A stretch of 64,000 nucleotides of DNA from Salvator merianae (taxonomy: Eukaryota; Chordata; Lepidosauria; Squamata; Teiidae): contig QVOM02000042.1 of NCBI GenBank assembly GCA_003586115.2, forward strand, positions 73,729,673 to 73,793,672, in the 5' to 3' direction. The notes beneath the pieces are model-generated. The model was not told where the DNA came from. It made no database searches and was given only the letters and a program-made list of their open reading frames with translations. Shown here piece after piece: positions 22,161 to 33,597 of this stretch; position 1 is the stretch's first letter, and each line of letters begins with the position of its first letter. The position numbers were made by a program, and so were the translations under genes.

Positions 22161-23059
22161 CATGCAAAAAGTGTGTTGCAATAATATTATAGGAAATGCA
22201 GCAATGACACTGGGTTCCCAGTAATAGCCTGTGCAACTGGTGAGCAGTAAACACAGCTAGTCAAAGCAGGACTACCAGAAGTCAGCCAACCATGCAAAAA
22301 ATAACTAATTAATGGTGTTGGGTGCTTGCCTGGATTTTGGTAGTCCCTCTTGGACCTATTATACATATGCTGCTCATCAAACATGCAGTTAGGAGAGGGG
22401 TTGCTGCTCATGTGTTGCCTCTTGCCATCTGGAAGCTGCCTTGTTTAGGGCATTGTATACTAAGGATATGGCTAGATATAATGTTTTGATATAGCTTTGT
22501 AGAATGAGGGAAGAAGTGACTTGCCCATTATCCAAACTCCTCCCAACCTGACAGAATTCACCTCAAGACTGCAAAAAATGTGTGCCCTTATGATTCTGTA
22601 ACTGTGAACTGGGTCCCAAATTCATGTCTTAGTGCCTGCAGAATAATTTCCTATATTATTTATAATTATATAAATAAATAATATAAATATATTCGTAGCA
22701 TCATTCCCCTCCCCCCGTTGGACTCTTTTTGCTTCTAAAAGCAAGGCTTTTCTTTCTTTGTGAAAAAAGAAGCAAAAAAGTTCACCCCACCCTAAAACAT
22801 CAATCCCTTTTTTGACCTCTTAAAATCCAGCACAAAGTATCAATACTATCACTTTCAAACCACTGAATGACTGAACATAAAGCAATGCTGCTGAACTATC
22901 TGTCAATTTATTACAATCTTAGATTAATAAAATATAACAGATGGTAATATTTGGCTTCTTATCAAGGATACATTATGTTCCCCCCTCCCGCAAGCTAGCA
23001 GGTTAATTTTCTCTAGTGGGTACACAGCTAGACTTCTGGTCTTGGGTCCTGATGTCTCC
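22161..23059. other. Stretch with no recognised gene
   Basis: AT-rich in part, with TATAAATAAATAATATAAAT near 22669. No exon recognised. Confidence 0.5.
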
Positions 23060-23180
23060 CGGAATCATAAAGTTGGAAGGAACCTCCAGGGTCATCAAGT
23101 TCAACCTCCCACTTAATGCAGACTCACTGAATCATCTCATAACTCCAGGTGCTGTTAACTAGCAAATTCCCATGATAACA
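23060..23180 (-). repeat. CR1 LINE 3' end fragment
   Basis: GGAATCATAAAGTTGGAAGG then AACCTCCAGGGTCATCAAGT and TCAACCTCCC is the complement of the conserved CR1 3' end (GGGTTGGA..TGACCCT.GAGGTCC.TTCCAA). About 120 bp survives. Confidence 0.88.
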
Positions 23181-24079
23181 AGGGAAGCCATTTGAGAAAG
23201 ATCCAAACATGGCATATCTGATACTACAGCAGAATCACCACACAGCCATGTATAATCAGGCTTATGAAGAGTAGTGTGCCACATGTGATCTATTCATTTC
23301 AGCCCATTTCATCACCCAAAGCTCTTCAAAGGAGCAAGGAGCACTCCAGGCTCCACAGCACCAGAGGGGGGCCCTAGGAACAATTGTGTCAATGGACCTT
23401 TGTACCTGAGTTTCTGTAAATATCCAGCTATAATTCCTGGAAATTCCTTCAAAATATTCAGAAATCCATCAGATTGCATAAATTACCAGAGTGAATCATC
23501 CTTAATAGGTTCCCCACCCTTGCAACAGTGAGGTGCTCTTTTAAAGCCCCACTTCATGAATTGGAGGGTCTGGCAATGTTGCTTGATAGCAGGGTAACAG
23601 TAAGCTCCTCAATATTCAGGTTGCTGCCCTCAAAAGAAACAAAGAAAGACTGTGTCCTGCAGCATGTATTAGACCAGTGACGAACTAAAACAAGGTTGGC
23701 CAAAATTTGTCTCTAGGGATGTTGTTGAACACATCTCTTTCATCTTCTACTTGTGTTTCCCAGGATTTTGTTGGTCCATTGTTGTGCACATTTTAGTGCT
23801 TGTGAAGCAGCCTTTTAGTGCCTGTGAAGCAGCCTTCACTAGAATCTGTCAATACAACGATCCATCTCTTAGTGTGCTTTCTGATGGCAAGAGGCAATCA
23901 CAGGATCTAAAGAAGATCCCACAATTGCCTCTTGCTGACCTCACCAGGTGCAGGAGGTAATAGCAGACTTTTACTGCTCTGCTGACTCCTTTTGTTATCA
24001 CTGCAAGCCATCATTGTCTAGCTTCTAAGTATTTTCAAGAGCAATGATGAAAGGAGCTAGCAGACAGCGGTAAGTGATC
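23181..24079. other. Stretch with no recognised gene; 22-bp duplication at 23791-23834
   Basis: TTTTAGTGCTTGTGAAGCAG followed by CC is repeated once immediately downstream with one change. No exon recognised. Confidence 0.5.
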
Positions 24080-24246
24080 ACTATTACAGGACACCCGACA
24101 TCATTGCTAGATTTCCTATAATAGCGATATTGCAGGATATTGCCTCAATATCCCAGGACTATATTGAGAATGCCACAATTATGTGGTGCATTCCCAATAC
24201 AGTTCCAGAGAATCATGGGTTTAACCCATGTCTGGAGGCACCCTTA
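24080..24246. mobile_element. DNA-element remnant with CTGGAGGCA-type terminus
   Basis: The right end CATGTCTGGAGGCACCCTTA is preceded by a small palindrome GGGTTTAACCC. Internal sequence resembles the remnants at 19790 and 22056. The left end is near TATTACAGGACACCCGACA. No coding capacity. Confidence 0.45.
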
Positions 24247-24617
24247 AAAAGAGTAGGATAAGAGGTACTGCATAGTCTGTTTCTCATCACAGTTGCAAGT
24301 TTTAGGTCCAGCAGAACGCCTCCATTTGTCCAGGATAGTGAATGAAACCTAGGCTGCAGACAGTAGCATGCCAATTGATCCTACATTTTTGAAGCATTTC
24401 CCTTCCTCCTCAAGTTGGTTCTCATGGAGCAAAACTGGTTTGCAGGCTTCAAAGATACCATTTAACTCAGGATGGAACTGCTCCTCACCATTTTTTTTTT
24501 TCCACCATTCCTGCATTTGGCTTGCCATCATTCCTTCCCAATAGCCAGACTGCTTAGGGCCTAGGTGATCAGAGTCATCACAAAGATCAAAATTTACCCA
24601 TTTCAGATCTACCTGTA
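24247..24617. other. Stretch with no recognised gene
   Basis: No exon or repeat recognised. Confidence 0.5.
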
Positions 24618-24620
24618 TTA

Positions 24621-24676
<56 letters not shown>
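24618..24676. repeat. (AAAG)n microsatellite
   Basis: About 14 uninterrupted AAAG units. Confidence 0.97.
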
Positions 24677-24677
<1 letters not shown>

Positions 24678-24709
24678 TCAGAGTCTTTGTGCAGAGAACA
24701 GGTCCCTCC

Positions 24710-25140
24710 TGTCAGTATGTGAATATAACTTTAAGAGTGTAAGTCATGTATGGAGCATGGGAGTGGATTAAAGAGCATAGGAGTGGTACAGCTGGGTCAT
24801 GTAAAATGAATTCATATGACCATGATCTGCTGATACATGGAACCACCCTGTTACATAACCAAGTTACATAACTAGTTTGTATGAACCTGATTGGGTGGTA
24901 ACCTGTATATATGTACAGTACTGTGAAACATGTTTCTGTGGGTTGTTTTGGTGGAATGTTGGAGTTGGAGAGAGTTTGTGCTTTGGAACTACAGGTAAAG
25001 AGCCTCATTGCAGTTACTTCCTGAGTAAGTGTGTCATTCTGTTTACTGGACCTGCAGTATATGCTAGTGTGTTGCCATTAGATACGCTGTGCGGAATCTC
25101 AAACATCACCTCTGCGTTGCTTAGTGAGCATATTCTAACA
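24710..25140 (+). mobile_element. Solo LTR, 431 bp, with CCTCC target duplication
   Basis: The block begins TGTCAG and ends TCTAACA, keeping the TG...CA ends of LTRs. CCTCC lies immediately outside both ends (24705-24709 and 25141-25145). An exact 5-bp duplication is usual for Ty3/gypsy-type LTR elements. A TATA-like run TATATAT at 24906-24912 could be the promoter if the strand is as given. I see no clear AATAAA and no internal retroelement region, so this is probably the product of LTR-LTR recombination. The family and orientation are inferred. Confidence 0.72.
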
Positions 25141-25145
25141 CCTCC

Positions 25146-26169
25146 TTTATGAATAATCTTGATATATGTGTGTGTGTTTGTGTGTGTGTATGTTAATGTG
25201 CACAGGACCCTTTACTGAATATATGAGATACATCTGAAACTTATTTATTTAGTATGTTTATACTCAGCTGTTCAAAATCATTCTCAGGATATTTTTGCAG
25301 TAGGACTTAAAACAAAAATTTATGTCATAAGGCAAGAAGGAAAGATTACCTAATTAATTATCTGTGTTCTTTGCTGAGGTAAAAAGATTGGAAGGCATTC
25401 TCTCAGGCCGCCTGGTTGCATGTACTGTAAAAACAATAATGTTTGCTGGCCTTGCCCTGTGAAAATGTATCACAGCCTTGCAGTCGTTATCCCATTTTTT
25501 AAAACTTGTCATGCAGGGTATAAATATTAGCATAGCTGCAGGAAGAAATACAACACTTCACTGAAAACAAACATGCTGTAGTTCATCAGCATTATTTTGC
25601 ATTATAGATTTTTGGGTAGCCTGAAAATTTAAACTGTTTGTGGCTCCTCTGTAATGGAGCACTGAATATTAATAGCTATTGACTATGCAGACTTAGAAAG
25701 CAAAGAAAATGCTTAGTAACACAGACCAGGATAACAAATTCATCCTCCTATAAAATGATGAAATCCCAGCTTCAGAAAAAAATGATGGGTGACAATCAAT
25801 ACCTGCTAGTAACTAGATTTTAAATGGCAGAACTGAGCTTTTTTGCATACAAACAACACTAGCTATCATTCTTCTGACTTATAACTGAATCAAAGTGCAG
25901 TTTCCTAGAAATGATCCATGGATTTCAGTGAAACAATCTTCCATGTGAGGGTCAGTTCACAGACCACAAATTTCCTACATGAACCTTCAAAGTGGACCTG
26001 TCAGGGATGGTTGAGCATGATGACTTAATCGTATAAATTTATTAAATAGCAGGGCTTAGATTCTATTCCCCATTATAGCAAATAGTGCCCTCTGTGCTGG
26101 GATTAATACCCAAGCCTTCCAAGTATACATTTCACATATAGGAACATTGCCAATGATCTGTTTCTGAGA
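25146..26169. other. Stretch with no recognised gene; short (GT)n near 25167
   Basis: A short interrupted GT run at 25167-25190, then unique-looking AT-rich sequence. No exon recognised. Confidence 0.5.
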
Positions 26170-26815
26170 GTCATTTTCCAGCCTTATCCAAACAAAGCCC
26201 AAGCATCAATAACTGCTGGACTGTGGACAGCTCCCAGAAAATTTCTTCCTGTAACCTTCCTGAAGGGGATAAGTGCCATGTTTCCATTTGCAGCAACAAC
26301 AGGTGCACCACACCAGAGAAGGGCACAAATGTCATCCAAGATGCCCTCACAGGAAAGGGCATGTTGTTCCACTCTATGGAAGAGCACCTCGATTTCTCCT
26401 GTGTTCTGATCTAACAAAATATTGTAGGTGTTAGTAGCAGGGCCCAAGTAATGAACATCTGACTGCACTAAAGACAGGCCTGTAGCCAGCTCCATATACT
26501 GTATTTGCGGGGCCCATCACAAATTTGGAATGTGTCCCCCTATTGAACCAGAACAAGGAGGCATACACCCTTCTGCATACCTTCCTGTTCCATTCTAGTA
26601 GCCCCTGGACCACCAGTAGACCTTTTTAAAAAGGCCCACCGGTATCCCACTCTAGGCAGCCATTGTGCCCACCTAGACCAGGTTACGCATCCAATGAAGA
26701 CAAAGCAGCCTAGGGTAGGGCAGGGCCTCTTCTGTTCCACTCCAAAGTGTAGAACGAGAGGCCTAGAAGGAATCTAAGCCTCACACTGTTTTAAAGGTAA
26801 GTGCAGAAAAGCTCT
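26170..26815. mobile_element. Group B DNA transposon, right end clear, left boundary unresolved
   Basis: The right end is AAAGGTAAGTGCAGAAAAGC followed by TCTTA, the standard group B terminus with TA. Internal features (TAGTAGCCCCTGGACC, CATCCAATGAAGACAAAGCA, GCAGGGCCTCTTCTG) agree with the group. I could not find the left inverted repeat; the segment to about 26170 may include unrelated DNA. A 103-codon minus-strand frame at 26184-26495 has no domain I recognise. Confidence 0.5.
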
Positions 26816-26854
26816 TAGTTTTGTTCATCTACTGCATTTATCATTATTTTATTA

Positions 26855-26930
26855 TGGCTGCAATTCTAACCTCAATTTCTCAAGAATAATCACTTTTGAG
26901 GTCGCTGGAATTTGCTTCTGAGTAGATATA
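26855..26930. repeat. Fragment of a short interspersed reptile repeat
   Basis: GCTGCAATTCTAACCTC and CTTCTGAGTAGATATATAAA recall the pattern 'tgcaatcctata...cttctgagtagaca' common in lizard and snake DNA. A similar fragment lies at 35415-35465. Weak match. Confidence 0.35.
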
Positions 26931-27074
26931 TAAACATAAAGTATAAAAAGCATGAAATTTTCCAGAAGTAAAAAAAGCAAAAGAACAGAAAAAAAACAAA
27001 ACAATTTTTTTTAAACAACAAAAAACTGTGGTTTCTTACAAGTGTCCCAGAAAACGTGGATTATGTACAATTAA

Positions 27075-27480
27075 GAACAGGAAACAAAGGGGGTCTAATA
27101 GCACCTTAGATACTAACATAGAGAAAGAAATTGATAGCATGAGCTTTTATAAACTAAGGACCTGTTTGCTCCCACTCACTACAAGCTATGGACAACAAAA
27201 TTGTCCACAGCTATACTAGGAACAGCTGGACTGCTCCCAGTATGCAGCATTCAAACCCAGTTCAAATGCTGCAGGCTGTGGCACAGTGCAGCTGTGCTGT
27301 GGCTGCACCTGCAACTGTACAGTTGCATGCTGCATCCCTGGTTGCCATGGCAGTGGCTGGTTGCCTTGGCAACAGTTGGAGACTGTTCCACCTTGGAATG
27401 GTTGGAGTTGACCATTCCAAGGTGGAAAGTGTGAAAAGGCCCTTAGCCTACCTCACCAGACAAGTCTTTGCCAAGTTTCT
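27075..27480. mobile_element. Second copy of the 8901 foldback element, split by a group C insertion
   Basis: Left part: GGTCTAATAGCACCTTAGAT, GATAGCATGAGCTTTTATAA then ACTA. After the insertion it resumes TAGCCTACCTCACCAGACAA, matching TAATCCTACTTCATCAGATG of the uninterrupted copy at 8971. The rest of the right arm is not recognisable. Confidence 0.7.
27157..27443 (+). mobile_element. Group C DNA transposon, complete, 287 bp, TA target duplication
   Basis: Left end AGGACCTGTTTGCTC, right end GTGTGAAAAGGCCCT, imperfect inverted repeats. TA lies on each side (27155-27156 and 27444-27445). Because the uninterrupted relative of the target exists at 8901-9088, the insertion boundary and 2-bp duplication are directly supported. 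The interior includes GGTTGCCATGGCAGTGGCTG and a right subterminal hairpin CCACCTTGGAATGG/CCATTCCAAGGTGG. No transposase. Confidence 0.88.
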
Positions 27481-27631
27481 CTCCTTTGACAAATACATCC
27501 TTAATCCTTGCAGCTTTCCCACTGATAGCACACAACTTTGCCAGCTTCCTAACACTGTGTTTCTTCTCTTTCACACATTTTCTTAACACGCTTTTGTTCC
27601 AGGCACCTTCTTATCTCCAAGGCACAGAGTG

Positions 27632-27650
27632 CACACACACACACACACAT
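27632..27650. repeat. Short (AC)n microsatellite
   Basis: About 9 AC units. Confidence 0.9.
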
Positions 27651-27910
27651 AGCATGGCAATCCATACTGAAAATATAACAGTATGCAGAGAGAGGCAGCA
27701 ACAGGAAAAAAAAATATATGTTTGGGTGGTTTGTTGTCTGTGCATCTTAGATGTGACTGCCCACCTGTTGATCATAGGAGCCGTTCAGAACCTGTCCCAG
27801 GCTTTCTTCTCCAGCCCCTGGCCACCAGCTGTAAGAGGAGTAACACTGATCTAGGCTACTAGTGCTTTTGATTTTCTTACAAAGTAGGTGATCCTTTTGC
27901 AGCTTGCTTA

Positions 27911-28371
27911 GGCCATTTCTGTATGCCCCCCCCCCCTTGTATCCCAGGCCACATTTCAGATGACACATGCCATTCCTGCCCCAGGCGCTGACTCCAAAGG
28001 GCAGGCTCAATTCAGACCCAGCATCCAGCTTCTGAAGACTAGGAACCTTTGATTCCCAGGCTTCAGAGTGTTGGGGAAGACCCATTTTGGCAGTGCATCA
28101 CTTATGGCACCACCTGTGATAGTGTTTCTGGAAGAATCAATGAAAAGGACCCCCATGGACCCACTAGTATGCTGGAAGACCTTATTATCGTTGTCTGTCG
28201 ATAGAGCAGGATAGGGTGCCATTTTGGTGCCTATTGTGTTGTCTTGCCTTTTCCTGCATGGATGAAGCATTCTAAGAGGGGGGAGATTTCTGTATCTTGC
28301 ACTAGCATGCAGAAGGGAGGACCCTGGACTCCTTCCTAGACCAGGAAACCACCCAGTGTGGAAACAGCCCA
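27911..28371. mobile_element. Group B non-autonomous DNA transposon (~461 bp)
   Basis: Left end TA then GGCCATTTCTGTATGCC; right end AGTGTGGAAACAGCCCA then TG (one change from TA). Internal group motifs include CTCCAGCCCCTGG-like text upstream and GCACTAGCATGCAGAAGGGA with GGACCC near 28302. A poly-C run at 27928 expands the left subterminus. Confidence 0.72.
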
Positions 28372-28774
28372 TGTTTGTGTGGCAGATTGCTCTGACATTG
28401 TTAGCTAGAATGGTGAGCAATCTAAATGGAACCATCTGTAAATGGTTCTGATAGATGCATGATTGCTGATTTTGTTTGTAATTATTGTGCTATTTTATTA
28501 TTACATTTTAATTAAGCTTGGAATCACCAGCTATATTGAGAATGTTTAATTGTGTTTGGCTGTGAGCTAATTATTGTGTGTTGTTATGGACAGCTGGGTG
28601 AGGAATACACTAAAACCTGACTTCACTGTTCAAGAAGATTTTTATTAAGTAGGCTTTTGGATTAACTTGTCCTTTTGTTCCTAGTTGAACAGAAATAGTT
28701 CTTCTGATTTATTCTGAGTGTGACACAGGTACTTTTGTTCTTTTGACAAAAACATAAAATAGATTTAAATTCAT
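28372..28774. other. AT-rich stretch with no recognised gene
   Basis: No exon or defined repeat recognised. Confidence 0.5.
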
Positions 28775-29205
28775 ACTTTATTTATTTATTTATATTTCTA
28801 TCTTGCCGTATACGCAAAGGTCTCAGGGTGGGTCACAATAAAATCACTATAAATGCAGGTAAAATGGATTAGCTAAAACAATAACAGTCCTTGCATGGGG
28901 AGGGAAAGCTGTTTCTTCAGCCAAAGGCCTTGGTAAAGAGCTGCATATCTTCATCAATGACTAAATACATGCAATGAGAGTTCCTGAAACACTTTAGAGG
29001 GGAAGCTATTCCATAATCTGGGGGCTAACTCCGAGAATGCCTTCCCACTATCTCCAGCCTCTTGACTGCTGAAAAGGGTGGCACAGCCAAGAGGAGCTCG
29101 GTGGCAGATCTTAGATGATGGGCATGTCTATATGAGAGAAGGCATTCCTGTAGATATTTGGGACCCAAGCTGTATTTGTCTCTGTTATTTCCTTACCTGT
29201 AAAAT
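28775..29205 (-). pseudogene. L2-clade LINE 3' fragment
   Basis: Starts with a TTTA-rich tail, then CGCAAAGGTCTCAGGGTGGG. It follows the same order of blocks as 40235 and 43795 (AGCTATTCCATAATCTGGGG, then CTTGACTGCTGAAAAGGGTG, then GAGAGAAGGCATTCCTGTAG). This is L2 3' UTR and C-terminal sequence in complement, without an open frame. Confidence 0.72.
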
Positions 29206-29285
29206 TTGAAAGGAATTCTTATATACGTGGAGAAGTCTGGCACTTATTTATCTTTCATGAATATTTAATTACAAGACTTAGGCCA

Positions 29286-29508
29286 CGTGCTGACACAAGC
29301 AAGTCCTAACTGAGCCCGTGTTAAAATGCACGTGTGGGAACGATCAGAAGACGAATTCAGTCCTCGTACTCTTCTGATAGGCCATGGTCCGACATCTTAA
29401 ATTTCATCCGTATCGGAAGAGTACAAGGACTGAATTCGTCTTCTGATTGTTCCCACAGTTACATTTTAACACAGACTCAATTCGTACTTGCTTGTTCTCA
29501 CACTGATG
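29286..29508. mobile_element. Foldback element with ~94-bp arms
   Basis: The left arm (ACACAAGCAAGTCC, GTGTTAAAATG, AGAAGACGAATTCAGTCCT, CTCTTCTGATA) is closely complemented by the right arm (TATCGGAAGAG, AGGACTGAATTCGTCTTCT, CATTTTAACAC, GGACTTGCTTGT-type text). The loop is about 30 bp at 29380-29410. It would form a long hairpin when single-stranded. No clear target duplication. Confidence 0.85.
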
Positions 29509-30387
29509 TTTCCTGTGCTTGGCACGGAGAAACAGTACCTTTTCTGCCTCGGCCTCTCATCAAATTCTCCTCCCTGTGCAATCAGTGATTGGCTGCAGTC
29601 CCAACATTCAAATCTTGATGCCACAGGGGCAGGCAAGTCAATCTCCACCCTCTGTATGTCCCCACTGCTGCCTCAGAACATGGATTCACTTGGCAGCGTT
29701 ACTAGTAATTCGCCATTTACTCCTTCTCCCCCCTACAGCTTCTATCTACACAAGCAGAACTTTAAAACCATGTGTACTGCATAATTAAGCTGCATAATTA
29801 AGCTTCTTAAAGGGCAGATGGGAATTTCTGCTCCCTTGCAAGTGCACTTTTGCACAATTGTGCAATTTAAAAGTAGCACAAAAGCAGGGAGAGGTCTGTG
29901 AAGAAGGGGAAACATGGGGAGGGAACATGGGGGGGGCTCTATTATCGTGATCGTGCAGTTCATGGCCAGCAAATGGACTCTGCCTCATCTCCCCCCGAGA
30001 CATCCACAGCGGCATGTGTCCCCACTGTGTAGCTGTGTGCTGCCGATGGCAAAACTCATCTTGAGTGGGTTCTTTGTTGGGGCAAGAGGACTGCAACCCC
30101 AAACAGGCACAGTTTATTTTTGGGGTTTAAACAGCAGACGGAAGTGGAGGAAGCCTTTAATTTCTTCCTGGCAGTGTTGAATGGGAGATAAAGAAAGAGA
30201 AAGGACCACAGTGTAGTGAAGTAAAAAGGAGGACGGTTTTCTTTTCTCCTGGCAGCGACGGAAAGGGGGATAATGGAGACAGAAGAAACTACTGCACTCC
30301 CTGCCCACCCACAAAGTCTAGCATTGGATGGCACAAAATGGGAAGCCCTCCCTCTGCACCCCCCCAAAAAAGTACGGTCCCTCCCAA
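29509..30387. other. Stretch with no recognised gene
   Basis: Balanced base composition with several short frames on both strands, none recognisable. Confidence 0.5.
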
Positions 30388-30632
30388 ATAGTCTCCTTCC
30401 CCGTTCTCACATTGCAAAGTAAAGTGGGTTAGCAATCTGGAATGGCTTGAGAACTCATTAAATCCGAATACAAAATAGTCCGGATTTCGTCAATTTAGTC
30501 CAGAAAAACTACAGACTGGCATGATCATGTCGGGCCAGCAGGAACTGAAGACGCCCTGTAAACTGATTAAACGTCGTATCGGAATGCAGCCATACGGATT
30601 AAATTTACAATGTTGGACTGCGCCCTTAATGA
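30388..30632. mobile_element. Possible DNA-transposon remnant with weak inverted ends
   Basis: CACATTGCAAAGTAAAGTGG near the left is weakly complementary to GGATTAAATTTACAATGTTG near the right, followed by GGACTGCGCCCTTAA. About 245 bp. Low confidence. Confidence 0.3.
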
Positions 30633-31512
30633 TATATCTAAATTCTGCATTATAGTTAAGGCCCGTGCATGTTTTTCAGAGCAGTTCAACCATCTAGAAA
30701 CATGAGCATGGAGGGGGAATGAGCTTTTATAGTCTGTGCAGCTCTTTAAAAATATGCAAGGCACCCTGGTGTCTTGCAAAACCTAGCATGTTCTTGCAAA
30801 CTCATGAAATGTATATTGCAATACCTTTTGGTTACCAGCATCATACATAAATCTTGATGTCTTAATTGGAACATGAACAAGACTGCTTGCCAGAAAATGG
30901 CTATATTTTGCTGTTTTAATTCTGAAGACAGTTCAGCTCATAGAAAGATTGAGGTATATAACTAAGTAAAACAACAATTTATTCAAAATGATATTATTGA
31001 TCTGACTGTTTTATTTTGTATAAAGCTAAGGTTTGTGCATCACATTGTTAAAAGCATGCAGTGATTTTCTCAATACTTAGAGTATTGCATTTTATGTGAT
31101 TTGCAGAGTTTCTTTCTTTCTTTTGAAAATTCACTATGAATAAGGAATACTGTACATTTATCCATGAAGTGTTTGACAGTTACAGTGTCAAACGATAATT
31201 TCAAGGTATGAATACAATAACAATGGAGCAAATATTGCCACATGTTTTTTGAATACATTTGTGAAGTGAAAATTGTGCATGCATATATTGAGGCTATACA
31301 CTTATACCACAACCCTAGGATCTGGACCAGACAGTGCCAGAGCAGTGGACCATGCATTCAGGTCAGAATCCCATTGCAGGTAATAGAAAGTGTGGAATTG
31401 GAACCCATATCATGGTGCAACCGCCTTCTTAGGTCCACTGACTCTAAATCTTTGGCAATGCCTGTTTTCCCTGAAAAAGTTGCTTTTAGGTCACAAGTTA
31501 ATCCTGTCAACC
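30633..31512. other. AT-rich stretch with no recognised gene
   Basis: No exon or repeat recognised. Confidence 0.5.
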
Positions 31513-31963
31513 TGTGGCAGGAATGTGCCATTTAAACAATTAAGGGTTTATGCCTTGGACAAGACCAGTTGCAAGACTGACATGATAATGTGGGTGCCCA
31601 AATTGAATACCTGATTGGATTAATGCAAATTGTTTACATAACCTGGACAACTTGAATGTTGCCCGGTTTCCTTGTTTAATCTGGTTCCCTCCTGAACAGC
31701 TCAGTTTCCCACCTGTCTCAAGAGTAGGATTTTTTAGTATAAAAACAGGTAACTCCCTCCATTCATGGTCCTTTGGATTTTGCTGTGTCCATCCCTGCAA
31801 GAAGCTGAACCTTGTATGCTTGCTATATGAGTGTGTTCCTGCTTCATAAAAGCTTTTGCTGAAATCACTGCTGAAGTCACTATTGAACAGGAACAAGAGG
31901 TCTAAACTCTCTCTTCCATTCTAGCTTCTGTACGAGTGTGTTTGTGAGTATTTTGGCAAAACA
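31513..31963 (+). mobile_element. LTR-like block, ~451 bp, probably a solo LTR
   Basis: The block opens TGTGGCAGGAATGTG and closes GGCAAAACA, with a TATA-type motif AGTATAAAAAC near 31736 and a polyadenylation-like CATAAAAGC about 110 bp downstream. That spacing fits U3-R-U5. The flanks AACC and ACCC match in 3 of 4 bases, so a 4-bp duplication is only weakly supported. No primer-binding site, polypurine tract or internal region adjoins it. Orientation follows the TATA and poly(A) motifs. Confidence 0.5.
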
Positions 31964-32889
31964 ACCCCACATTTTGAACTGCACATTCCATCTGTGATTA
32001 AGAGATTACCCAGAAATGGCCTAAGGATGTGCCTCCACTTCCACTGCATGAGTCACCTGGGGGATAGCAGCTCTGCTGGAGCACATATCCTACAGCACTG
32101 CTAGGTGTTTCCACAGCTTCATTTGATCCATGTGAGATGTCCAGTCCAGGACACTTATCCTCCATGCTTTTTCTCCTGCTCTCTCCTTCAGGCGCTTAGG
32201 AAGAGTATTGGGCACTTCAGAGGGTGTCAAGTGCTGTTGCACATTGAGACTCGCCACCCCAGGTGACCCAAAAATCTTTGATAATTTGAGTGCATTTTCC
32301 TCGGAAGACAAAGTGCATTATTTGAGGGTATTCTAGGAATCATCATTATTACCAGAGACCTAGAAATTTCTGAAATGACAAGAAACATTGTTCCTAGCTT
32401 GAATCTGCTGTAACTACTGAACAGGAATAGCCTGGTCAAAGTGATCCATAAATTGGCAACTTAAAGACGATATTACTGTTGCGCACTTTGAGCAAAGCTC
32501 CTCTGAAGATTGGCCTGTTTACTACAGTAGATTTGCTTAATGTGACCACCTCTATAAGTATAGAACATTTTTGTTTTGTTTTTCATTATACTATTGTGTC
32601 AATTATTTGTAAGTGACATATCCAACACTATACAGCTTGCAGGCAGGTTATCCAAAGAAATGCTCCCTCCTATATAGAGCTGTCCAGGTGATGATAAGTG
32701 ATGGTGTCATTCTCTTTAATGTGCCACAACATAGTAAGATTCTCCTGGAAATCACTAACCAATGGAAAGATATTTTCTTCTCTCTTATACCCACCTATCC
32801 CACAAACAAGGTAGTTACTGGCTCTGTGCTAAGCTGTTTGATCATGGCCATTAATATATGGCTGGAATCATTGTCTAGAAAAAGTGAGG
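31964..32889. other. Stretch with no recognised gene
   Basis: No exon or defined repeat recognised. Confidence 0.5.
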
Positions 32890-33020
32890 GCTTTCCAAAT
32901 TATTTGTTGCCTCAGTTGTATTTATTTTATTTTATTGGATTGGATTTTATTAAGTTGTATTTCAATTATTATGAACTGCCCTAGTGTAATTAATTCATAA
33001 CTTGAAATAAATAATTTTAA
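32890..33020 (+). repeat. Probable L2-type LINE 3' end
   Basis: TTTTATTTTATTGGATTGGA then TTATGAACTGCCCTAGTG and an AAATAAATAATTTTA tail resembles the end of L2-type 3' UTRs (gaactgccctga...aataaataa). Weak. Confidence 0.45.
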
Positions 33021-33146
33021 TGTAATTTTTTTTTTTTTATTTACATGTTGATGTCAGTTTCTGATCCCATAGATTAGCATTCAGACTTGGGAATCAAAAT
33101 GTGAATTTGGCATTCAAAATAGGGTATTCCTGATTTATCAAACCAT

Positions 33147-33597
33147 GGCTCTTTCCACACTCATGCCATGTCAGGGAACAAGCAACTTATCAGGTTGCCG
33201 TGGAATGGGAATGTTCAGATGGCCTCTCCTATTTCTACTCTGGCTGCTGCTTCCAACCCCCCCTCAGAGGTAGCAGTGAGACTCTGAAAACTCCCAGCCT
33301 ACGCTGTTTCTGGGAGGACCCCTTTTCTGTGGCACCACTTCCGGCAGTACTTCCTGGAGTGCTGTCAAAAAGGGTTCTCTGTCTACGGGGGAGGGGGGAG
33401 GTGTCGGCATGCTCTTCATATGGACTCTGGTACTGTTGTAGACCTCTTTAGATTTTGGTACCTTATCCAGGACTGGGCCTTTCTCCAATGTAGACAAAGT
33501 GTGATTGTGGGGGCTGCCATAGCTCACACTAGCATGCAGATGGTGGGCCTTTGTACTGGAACATGTTTCGGTACTGAGTTAAATGCAGAAAGGGGGC
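33147..33597. mobile_element. Group B non-autonomous DNA transposon (~451 bp)
   Basis: Left end GGCTCTTTCCACACTCATGC; right end GTTAAATGCAGAAAGGGGGC followed by ATA. Internal motifs include CTCACACTAGCATGCAGATG, as in the copy at 27911. The left flank is TG rather than TA. Short frames across it are not genes. Confidence 0.68.

Noticed and set aside
26184..26495. 103-codon minus-strand frame of ordinary composition as a possible exon
   Set aside because: No recognisable domain, no splice signals I trust at its edges, and it overlaps the likely left part of a group B transposon.
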